Assembly (NCBI GenBank): GCA_030141585.1
Contig: JAQIFP010000038.1
Location: 81,856 to 95,863 of the forward strand
Reading direction: 5' to 3'
DNA from: Ophryocystis elektroscirrha
Taxonomy: Eukaryota > Apicomplexa > Conoidasida > Neogregarinorida > Ophryocystidae
DNA: 14,008 nucleotides
Every line of letters starts with the position of its first letter. Position 1 is the first letter of the stretch. Shown piece after piece: positions 1-8,092 of this stretch. Position numbers and translations under genes: made by a program. The notes beneath the pieces are model-generated. The model saw only the letters and a program-made list of their open reading frames with translations. It had not been told where the DNA came from and did no database searches.

Positions 1-126
1 ATATAATATAATATAATATAATATAATATAATATAATATAATATAATATAATATAATATAATATAATATAATATAATATAATATAATATAATATAATATA
101 ATATAATATAATATAATATAATATAA
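1..126. repeat. (ATATA)n pentanucleotide tandem array
   Basis: About 25 uninterrupted copies of the 5-base unit ATATA run from the first base of the window. The array abuts the last visible DBR1 exon and may lie in a further DBR1 intron or in its 3' flank. It contains no G or C. It is not a telomeric repeat of the TTTAGGG or TTTTAGGG kind known in alveolates. Confidence 0.97.
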
Positions 127-678
127 TTATAATATAAGATTGTTTACCGGGCTAGCGTTAGAAAGATAATTAGCAGTTTTTTCTATAGTAGGCTGGTAAT
201 CAATGAAGTCAATAAAGTGTCGATTTCTGCCTGGTTTACTTAAAGCAACAAAACTAAAACTTATTAGTTGTATTACAAATTTACTTTGTAATATTTTTAT
301 TACTGTGCTTATATTCACACTTGAGAACGCAATGAAGATGCCCTGCAAACCAAAACCGTCTGATTTACAAAAAATGTTGCTAAATATCGCTTACGGTTGT
401 AGATGGTCTAGTAAAATTTGTGTGCCTGGGTTTCCAAGTCTTCCAGTCATGACTTCATCTTTGAAGGCAGGAAACTTTTTGCAAAACTCTTCGACATTTG
501 TATGATTTACAACCCGACAAGGCCAATCATGCGACATGAATACATCAATAGGTTTTTCTAACTAATAAAAAATGTATACTATTTAGCAAAACTATATAAC
601 AATTACACAATTTATTTATCTGTATTATATTTGCTAAAATTATATGTAATAATTTTATTTAATAATAGAAATTATATA

Positions 679-709
<31 letters not shown>

Positions 710-1354
710 TTGCTGATATTATATGTAATAATTTTATTTAGTAATAGAATTTATATATATATATATATATATACATATGCGACATAATTAAATATATGTA
801 TAACGTATTAAACCTCTATTCATTATTATTATTTTATTGTTAGCACCACAACCAACTTTTGTAAATATACGAATACATTCAACAACAGTTTGTATGTAAT
901 GAATATTTTTATATAAAACCTTAGTTTGCTTGTGTTAAATACTGAAATTGGATTGTATATATCTAAACGTATAAATATTATTTAGAATGTATTCACTTGG
1001 GTCTAAAATCTTTAAGAAATTTATGGAGCAGAAAAGCCGTAATATATATAGATTTCAAATTACCAATTGCATTAAGTCAATTTCACATTTTCTTGTATGA
1101 TATATACTTCTTTTAGTATTTTCGTCAAATGGTGCTGTCTCGTATATTCCTAGAATTAAGATGTATATACATTTTCGTATACCTTTACGATAATTATAAT
1201 GCTTATAAATTCCTGAGAATCCTCCCAGTCGCATCATGAAGATGGTTCCTTTATATATTTCAATAACGTTGCATCTTCCCATATAAAATATATTTGGAGC
1301 TACCCAGCCTCCAAAGGGCCTAACAAAATTAAATTTTCCCGATTTTATTATATA

Positions 1355-1389
<35 letters not shown>

Positions 1390-1885
1390 TAAAGAGAATA
1401 ATGTTTTTTGTATTGACTGAAAGTCCCATATAGACACGATTTAAGTATAATGTATACATATATTAATACACATATTCAAGCATTGATGTCTAATTTAATC
1501 GACTTTTATTTCAAACAATTAATTTATTTCAATACAGATTTATTGTGAAATTTGTACTCCCTTATATTTACATTTTAGATATGAAGTTTGTAGCTTCATG
1601 GTTTCCACCGATAAAAATGGTAAGTACCGGAGCAGTTTTTTCACCATTATAGTATTTATAAAAATCACGCATATGGCGTTTATGCGGTTGACACGCCATA
1701 GATTCTAAATCTGTTAAGTCTCGAGTACACTAGCGAACAATCTAAATTGGAATTAAACATACTTGAAAATCCCCGCAACATAAAAGCAATTCCGTTTTTG
1801 AGCCACTTGATCTATCATTGAATTCAATCGCTTCATATATAGCATCAAGTTCTCCGTGAGAACATCCAACAACAGCAACCTTCAT
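127..1885 (-). CDS. DBR1: RNA lariat debranching enzyme, 7 exons, 3' end uncertain
   Basis: This metallophosphoesterase cuts the 2'-5' bond of excised intron lariats. Exons in coding order are 1885-1763, 1729-1572, 1319-1183, 1149-1064, 561-395, 359-285 and 253-127, giving 290 residues. Every active-site motif of the family is present: GCSHGE (C8, H10), CGDFQ (D39), GGNHEA (N84, H85), SHDWP (H179) and GHLH (H231, H233). Other DBR1 signatures are [32 protein letters not shown] and RSIYH. The start is the first ATG giving the canonical MKVAVVGC opening. Introns are 33, 252, 33, 502, 35 and 31 nt. The model ends at a TAA at 127, soon after the catalytic core, whereas relatives carry a further C-terminal domain. 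A GTAAAC donor at 147 could instead send the gene on beyond the left edge. The call is firm; the 3' end is not. Confidence 0.93.
562..1063 (-). other. DBR1 intron 4 (502 nt)
   Basis: This is the longest DBR1 intron. The donor is GTAATT after the LMQL codons and the acceptor is TTAG before the exon encoding PIDVF and SHDWP. It is filled with TA microsatellites and an imperfect tandem duplication. I see no coding or structured RNA in it. Confidence 0.8.
631..787. repeat. Imperfect tandem duplication, unit about 79 nt
   Basis: Copy one starts at 631 (TTGCTAAAATTATATGTAAT) and copy two at 710 (TTGCTGATATTATATGTAAT). Each runs through TAATTTTATTTA and ends in a TA tract with an internal TACATA. 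A few substitutions separate the copies. The duplication lies wholly inside DBR1 intron 4. Confidence 0.8.
1357..1385. repeat. TA microsatellite in DBR1 intron 2
   Basis: An alternating TA tract of about 29 nt lies inside the 252-nt intron 1320-1571, about 40 nt upstream of the exon 3 acceptor on the minus strand. Confidence 0.9.
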
Positions 1886-2444
1886 TAAAAAAACAATTTC
1901 ATTTATTTGTACACGGGAATCAGAAAATGAAAAATTTTTTTAAGCAAATTCTATGTTATTTTTTCTTAACATATTTATATATATACAGCTAACAATTTAT
2001 ATATGCGCGCACTTAAAGCTTAATTTTTCTACCACTATATACTGTAAAAATTTATTTTTAGCTGGTAGTCCTGTATTAAAATTACTCTGCTGTAAATTCG
2101 TTGTATATATTCAATTAATGTTTACGATGATTATACGTTTTTTGGAAATATTGATATACTACATGCGAAAAAAACGAGTCCTTAGAGTTTAGTGTATAAA
2201 ATTGCAGATGTAGCTATAATGTACAAGTATGACCAAATAAGAGAAACTTTTGCTATATGAGTTGACTAGCATGCACTATTTTTGTCAAACTTATATATAT
2301 ACACAATGATATGTTCCAAAGTATATGTCATGTAATATATATATATATATATACTAATGTATATTTATCCATTTGTGTTCGTTTATTAGATATAAATTAC
2401 ATGAATATCATATTCCAGGTTTATAAGTGACGGTTTTATATGAT
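1886..2444. promoter_or_regulatory. Intergenic region: DBR1 5' flank and SPOUT1 3' flank
   Basis: These 559 nt separate two minus-strand genes. The stretch should hold the DBR1 promoter and the SPOUT1 3' UTR and terminator. A TA tract lies at 2335-2353 and an isolated GCGCGC at about 2006. The 79-codon plus-strand open frame here has AT-driven composition and no family resemblance, so I do not call it a gene. I found no recognisable promoter element. Confidence 0.5.
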
Positions 2445-4528
2445 TCATGATGCTAGTAAGACACTTTGCAGTTTAGAAAGCGTGATACATAATGCTTCTT
2501 CTGTTCTTATAGATCGGGAATGTTGCTCAGGCATAATGTTAAGGTAATGATGGAATATTTTTTTAGGTGAAAGAATAGAGTAATTTGATTGTTCGTCTTC
2601 AATGCATGTTTCTAAGCCATGCTGGTTACCGAATACGATCAAGCAGTGTCTACAAAAATTATAAATAGTTGATTATAATTAGTTTATTTGCAAGACTAAG
2701 TGTTATAAACTATTTGAACTTATTGTTCATTATGCAATATTTAATCGACATATAATTTTATTATTTAGTTAATACTTACTGAAATTTGTTAAATTTCAAG
2801 GTGTCATGATTAAAAAGGTCTCCATGTTCTGACGTTCCAATAATGCAGTCGTACTTTTCTCCGTAGGGACAATTCTCTAAAGCATCTCTGAGAGAAACTG
2901 CTATGCGGACACGGTAACCCCAATACAAATCTGATTTAAATAGTTGATAATAAAACAATGATTTTAATTTAAATTAAATTGAAAACAAGAGAATCATACT
3001 TTTTTTAAGTTTGGGATCTGTTTTTGGTACCACTTCCCCAGTAATTTTTTTTAATGATGTCGGGGGGTCCAAAACAAAATCGTCTTTTTCATTTTGTTTA
3101 AACTTGATAGTAACTCTACGTATAAAAAAATTACCTACCCAAACTGAGATAATTACCTTGACTTTAATGGGAAATGACTGGAAATTTTAATAGGCTTTTT
3201 AAGACCACAGTCTACTTTTGAAAAGGATTTTGTTTTGAATGTAACAACACCCTCCCTAAAATAATTATTAAAAAAAATGCACTTGCTCATAAATTGTTTA
3301 TATTTTTAAATAATCGTGACATTATAATTTACGAACTTTGTCTATATTCTTTGTTATTAATATTTCTATAATAACATATTGCAATATCTTTACATTGAAG
3401 AAAAAATTTGATTAAGTATAAATGATTTGGTTATATACTGCATCTTTTATGTATTATTATTATTTTTCGATAAGATAGTTAATTGAAATTTGAAGAATTA
3501 CCTATAAGGCAGCCAATCTTGAACTCGCAAATGATGGGGACAACCTATGGGGTTTTGCAGTCCGACATAAGATAGATCAGGATGTAAATCAAACAGATGA
3601 ATACGTAAATATTGTGGAGTTTCAAGGTAACATAAGTTACGTGCAAAAAATTGAAGAGCTTTGGAAAATTTGCGATCATCTACAGACTCTATTTTATCTG
3701 GAAGATCACTCGAATCAAAATCCTCTAGTGAAGGTATATTTATAGAGGACGTATTTAAATGATCAGTTAATGGGGAATAATGGCGATTGATAATTTTACT
3801 GATATCAGAAACTGAACCACTCGATACATTACAAGCTAAATGTATTATACAGACGTATTATAAGAATACCAGAATCTTCATAAATTATAATCTCATCAAC
3901 TCCAAATATCACGCATGTACGTGCTATTTGACAAACAACAAATGTCTTGAGTTGAGCTGTCTTACTAATATTTATATTTTGCAATATATTACTTTATAAT
4001 TTTCTAATATTGATGCTGGTATAGCAACAGATAGTGTCTTCGTATACCTTTTTCTATAAAAATAAATGCTTTTACAAATTTAAATTAATTTTACTATATT
4101 TTTTTTAACTGAAATTGTTTAGCTGTACAACTTGCAATGCACAAGTTTATTGAGAATACACCAAAAATATTCAACTAAGTGAATATTTAATAATTATAGA
4201 AACTTGTACATTTAATTACTGAGTTATTGGTTAACATAGTCTATATATTACTTATGATAAATATTATTTCAATTATTAAATTTCTGTCGAGCTATAAATA
4301 CTTTGCAAATAATTGTACTAGTTAGTAAATAATTTAATTAGTGTTAATTATTTTATCTAAAATTTCGCAAACACCTCTGAAAGATAATTGAATGTTGCTG
4401 CTAAATTTTTAAGCAACAAATTACATTTTAACTTTAACTTCTGGTTCTTCTTCAGAGTCATTGTATATAATTTGGGGTAAAATTATATCATCTTCAAACG
4501 CGATCTTTTGTTTTTTAGTTTTGCTCAT
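2445..4528 (-). CDS. SPOUT1: SPOUT1/C9orf114-family RNA methyltransferase, 8 exons, complete
   Basis: This is a SPOUT-fold, SAM-dependent RNA methyltransferase of the putative RNA methyltransferase family that includes human C9orf114 (CENP-32). Exons are 4528-4425, 4053-3993, 3960-3870, 3835-3502, 3255-3157, 3115-3000, 2930-2780 and 2649-2445, giving 386 residues ending in TGA. Family blocks in order are LSVAIPASIL (about residues 42-51), QIARTC and DEII, LCYLETPQYLR, GLQNPIGCPHH, YREGVV, a small beta-rich insert, LYWGYRVRIA (270-279), IGTSEHG (299-305), VFGNQHGLE (324-332) and SRSIRTEEA (363-371). The last blocks form the SAM-binding knot. The basic-acidic N-terminus (MSKTKKQK) is short. Introns are 371, 32, 34, 246, 41, 69 and 130 nt. 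All eight junctions preserve frame and alignment to the human protein. The gene is divergent from the NAA50-like gene. The precise RNA substrate is not deducible. Confidence 0.95.
2963..2978. repeat. 16-bp perfect palindrome in SPOUT1 intron 6
   Basis: TTTAATTTAAATTAAA is its own reverse complement. It lies at the centre of the 69-nt intron 2931-2999, the only intron of intermediate size in the window. It could be chance in such AT-rich DNA. Confidence 0.7.
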
Positions 4529-4992
4529 TATTGTGAGCCTATAATTTTAAGAAAGTTGAACTAATTGCATTAAATCTATAGATTCATAAATTATCTTTAA
4601 ATTTTAATAATTTTATATTTTAAAAATATTAAAATATTTATATGCACAATTTTTTTTTTTTATTAAAATTTGTTACAATTCTCTCAATATTGTAAGAAAA
4701 TAGAAAATAATATTGATAAAAAAATACAAAACTATTTAAAATATTAAAAATAAATAATTTTAAATTTATGCTTATAAAGTAGTAATTCTAATACTTTTTT
4801 GAGTTTTTATAAAAAAAACATAATTTGCCGGGTTTCGCATAATAAGTTGAATAATAGAAGATATTATGCGTCATTGATTATTTTTGAATAATTTTTTTAT
4901 TTTATTTTAATAAGAAATATGCTTAGTGAAATGCTTTATTGAAGTGAGTTAACAAATCAACAAAACTGAAGTAGAACAGGAGAAACCTTTAG
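4529..4992. promoter_or_regulatory. Divergent promoter region, SPOUT1 / NAA50-like
   Basis: These 464 nt lie between the start codons of two oppositely oriented genes, so both promoters must be here or overlap it. The DNA is very AT-rich with poly(T) and poly(A) runs. The only GC-containing islands are around TTGCCGGGTTTCGC (4825-4838) and the right arm of the inverted repeat at 4862-4870. No tRNA or other RNA gene is visible. Confidence 0.6.
4836..4870. promoter_or_regulatory. 9-bp inverted repeat in the divergent promoter
   Basis: CGCATAATA (4836-4844) and TATTATGCG (4862-4870) are exact reverse complements separated by 17 nt. The element includes CG dinucleotides in a region almost lacking them and begins about 120 nt upstream of the NAA50-like start. 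A dimeric transcription-factor site or hairpin is possible; no known factor is assigned. Confidence 0.45.
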
Positions 4993-5422
4993 ATGCTAAG
5001 CGATTTGATGATATGCGATAACTTGAAGAGATTATTTTCCCAGTTCACAGAAAGTGCTGAGGACGAGAAGAATAAAGTTTTAGAAGTGGATATTGTTTAT
5101 TTAACGCATAAGAATATTGACACTGTAATATCAATTAACTCAGTATGTTTACCTATTCAATATAGTTCTCAATATTATAACATGGTCCTTCATCATCGGG
5201 AATTATGTCGTATAGGTAAATAAATAATCAATTAGTTAGTTGTTGCAATTAGTTGAGTCCTAGTAAGTATATTATCATTATGGCTGTATTATTTGTTTAC
5301 GTATGCAACTTGATAATACAGTACACTAAATACCTTATTATGTATTGTAAAGATTGATTTTTGCATAATAATTATATGGATACAGAAAATTAATAAAAAT
5401 TATTGCGTCGCAATGTCATTCA

Positions 5423-5464
<42 letters not shown>

Positions 5465-6379
5465 CATATATATATGTATATATATATATATATATATATG
5501 TATATTTAAATAAAATACTGATTTAACGATAGATGTGTGTATTTTTTTTTTAATAAAAGTTTTATTCTTACATAAAATTGTAAACAATCAACTAAGTTAC
5601 TCAGTAATTATATATATATATATATTTATGTATAATTTATGTGGTTGATTTTTTATTGAAATATTGTTCATAAATTATATTCGATTCTTTTTTATTATTG
5701 CTGTTAATTATATATAAAATTGCTTGGTAGCGTATATATCTGGAACTCCGGTTGGTGCAATATGTAGTAGAGCTGTTCCAGCAACAGAAGCTCAATGTGA
5801 AACCTATATTCAATCGGAAATGTCTGGTTCTGTTATAGATTCACAGAAAGATTACGAAATAACTCGTCCAATGATTTCCGTATTTAACTCTGAAACAAAA
5901 AAAAAAACACCGCCTCAAATAATTAACGTTTATGTTATGAGTTTATCAGTTTTGCCCAAATACAGAAGATTAGGAATAGGTAAAATAATAAAAGTAGTTG
6001 TGTGATTGATTACACATAAATTAATTAGATATTGATTATATAAGGCTTTATAAAATAATTAATTAAATTTATTATATTTTTTTTATAATTTTTTTTTTTT
6101 TTTTTTAATATAGGTCGAAAATTGTTGGAATGGTTATATACAACATGTCAGCAAATAAACAATGGAACGTATGAATGTACAGTTGGAGGTCTTCCTTGTG
6201 TAAATCCTTCAAGACCTGTAAAAATTGAATCTATAGAACTACATGCATGGGCAGTTAATGAGGTTGCTGAAAAATTTTACAAATCTATGAAGTTTGAGCT
6301 TGATTTAGTAATTGACGATTTTTATTGTAATTTGAATCCATCGACAGCATACCACTTTATTCGTCGCATTGATCCTTAG
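4993..6379 (+). CDS. NAA50: NAA50-like N-alpha-acetyltransferase (GNAT), 3 exons
   Basis: This protein probably acetylates protein N-termini, as NAA50 does on Met-starting peptides. Exons are 4993-5215, 5731-5979 and 6114-6379, giving 245 residues ending in TAG; both introns (515 and 134 nt) are phase 1. The GNAT acetyl-CoA motif RRLGIG is at 153-158. Other NAA50 marks are the substrate loop LPIQY (53-57), the catalytic tyrosine in VYVMSL (Y142), the catalytic histidine in IELHA (H201), VNEVAEKFY (205-213) and a C-terminal NPSTA block. A TAG in frame directly before the ATG fixes the start. The protein is longer than the human one (169 residues) because of an N-terminal extension and inserts at about 89-138 and 173-194. 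NAA60 is the alternative, but RRLGIG and the C-terminal block fit NAA50 better. Confidence 0.9.
5425..5507. repeat. TA/TG compound microsatellite in NAA50-like intron 1
   Basis: A (TA)n tract of about 33 nt is followed by shorter TA tracts broken by TG and CA steps. It sits in the middle of the 515-nt intron 5216-5730. A smaller TA tract follows at about 5608-5624. Confidence 0.92.
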
Positions 6380-6775
6380 TTTAAAGATGTTCTTAATTTA
6401 TGTGTATATATCTTTTTCTTTCTGATTTCTCCCTCAATTCAACACGCATATATAAGCTATAGTAAATACGTTGTATTTACAAGTGCTCAATATACGTTTA
6501 TTTAATTTTTGCCTTATTTATATAGAATTAAAAACTATATTTAACTATAAAGGTTCAATATATAACATTATATAAAAAAAAAAGTGTGTTTATTTTTTTT
6601 TTTTTATACAAGCAGTAATAATACATAAACAATCTTATATGGCTTTTTTTTTTTTAAAAAAAACTAATATGCATAAATATATCCATTCTGAAAGAAAAAA
6701 AGTTTGATAAAAACATGTACTGAGGGGCATAGGTCCTTTTACATGCACTGCATGCTACGAATTCATTAGAAAAAC
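6380..6775. promoter_or_regulatory. Intergenic region: NAA50-like 3' flank and alveolin 5' flank
   Basis: These 396 nt lie between two plus-strand genes. They contain long homopolymer runs, including T-runs near 6590-6605 and 6643-6655, the latter followed by an A-run. A GC-richer patch occurs just before the alveolin start, with a TGCATGC site. No RNA gene is visible. Confidence 0.5.
6749..6755 (+). promoter_or_regulatory. TGCATGC motif upstream of alveolin
   Basis: TGCATGC, with palindromic core GCATGC, ends 20 nt before the alveolin ATG, and an ATGCAC lies just upstream of it. TGCATGC-type sites are recognised by some apicomplexan AP2-domain factors and recur in apicomplexan promoters. 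That this one is functional is inference; its closeness to the ATG could also place it in the 5' UTR. Confidence 0.4.
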
Positions 6776-7928
6776 ATGGTCACAGAAGAAAATGTTAAGC
6801 AATCAAGCGCTGCCCGTGAAGACTGTCTTATTTCAAAACCTAATGAAGAAAGTGTTGTTGTTGTTGAAATTCCAGTAATTAAAGAAGTTACTAGGAGAGT
6901 TCCAAAACGAGAAATTGTGGAAGTCGAAAAAATTGTGCCAAAGTTTACTTACGAAACAATTGAAAAAATTGTTGAAGTCCCTCAAATTGAATATGTTGAT
7001 AAAGAAGTTATTGTAAGAGTTCAATTTGAGTAGTCGCCAAACTGTACAAATAAAATAATAATCTTATTTGAAATGGAAATCTTATTAAATTGTATTCAAT
7101 AAAAATTTCGTTATTTATGTATATACAGTTATAAAATATATATATACAATTAAATATTTTTAGTAAAATAAATACTATGAAATATAGCAATATAATTTAT
7201 CTTAGTATATACACATTAATGTTTTATATGCACATAATATGGGACTTTGCAACCGTTATATTATTATAGCGCACTATAATAATTTTTTTTCCATCAAATA
7301 AGTAGTGGGGTAATAAATAAACTCAAATTTATAGGTACCATTAATGCAAACCGTTGAAAGGAGGGTCAAAAAAAAACATATAGTTGATGTACCAGTAGAC
7401 GTTATTCGACATGTCCCAAAAGTTGAGACACGGGTTCAAGAGCAAATAGTAGAAGTACCAGGAGATATTATTGAGGTTCCTCAATTCGTTACAGTAGAAA
7501 ATAAAGTGATGGTGCCAAATTTTGTTGATGAGAAAATACCAGTACTTGTAGCTCAAACCATACAGCCAATAATAAATTTGTCTGATGAAGTACACGAGGT
7601 TGAGGTGTATGAATACGAACCTCAAATAACGGTTGTTGATGTACATGTCCCAAAACTTACAAAAACACCTCTAATAGCAGCAGGTTTAAAGCATGAAACA
7701 CACAATACCGTCAATATTCCTCCAGCTCAATATAACACTATATTAAAGCAGCTTAATATGCACATCACAGACCAAATACAGATGTTGCCGTTCATTACAG
7801 ACGAAACTGGGGCCATACCCATTCTTCAAAACCTTCCAATACATCCTCTTATAATTAATACTCATTTAAAGGAACACACCACTATTAATTATTCAGAATG
7901 TAAAACCGAAACTGCACATCAAATATAA
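6776..7928 (+). CDS. Alveolin / inner membrane complex (IMC1-family) protein, 2 exons
   Basis: This protein should polymerise into the subpellicular network under the inner membrane complex and give the cell shape and strength. Exons are 6776-7012 and 7335-7928, giving 276 residues ending in TAA; the intron is 322 nt, phase 0, with donor GTAAGA and acceptor ATAG. The alveolin core (about residues 27-165) is built of imperfect valine- and proline-rich repeats alternating acidic and basic residues: VEIPVIKEV, RRVPKREIVEVEKIV, IEKIVEVPQIEYVDKEV, IVDVPVDV, QIVEVPGDIIEVPQ. The junction falls inside the core and restores the repeat rhythm. The C-terminal third is not repetitive and has no recognisable domain. 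A TAG lies in frame 9 nt before the ATG. There is no signal peptide or membrane segment. It resembles the small IMC1 proteins of apicomplexans; the subfamily cannot be set by eye. Confidence 0.93.
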
Positions 7929-8092
7929 TAGCATACCTAGTTTCTTATTCTTAATTTTGTTTTTATATTTTTTAAAGCAAAAATGATATGCTTCATACAT
8001 TTTTTTATTATATCTTTTTAAGGTTTGTTACATATGGGAGTAAATATGTATTCATATGTATTTATTCATATAAGTATATAATCGAAAAATCT
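7929..8092. terminator. Convergent 3' region between alveolin and POLE
   Basis: These 164 AT-rich nt separate the alveolin stop codon from the POLE stop codon on the opposite strand. Both 3' UTRs and polyadenylation signals must fit here or overlap. No clear hairpin was seen. Confidence 0.5.

Noticed and set aside
1..126. Telomere or centromere repeat
   Set aside because: Pure (ATATA)n does not match known alveolate telomere units, and it abuts a coding exon like the other intronic arrays here.
203..505. 100-codon plus-strand open frame
   Set aside because: It lies opposite DBR1 exons 5-7, whose minus-strand translation carries the GHLH motif and other conserved residues.
1953..2192. 79-codon plus-strand open frame in the DBR1-SPOUT1 spacer
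   Set aside because: The product is a run of hydrophobic residues and lysine expected from AT-rich sequence. It has no family resemblance and no supporting exon structure.
3787..3999. 70-codon plus-strand open frame
   Set aside because: It lies opposite SPOUT1 exons 2-4, which match the family closely.
6833..7646. Minus-strand open frames rich in Asn, Phe and Tyr
   Set aside because: They are antisense shadows of the alveolin repeats and its intron; the plus strand shows the alveolin pattern clearly.
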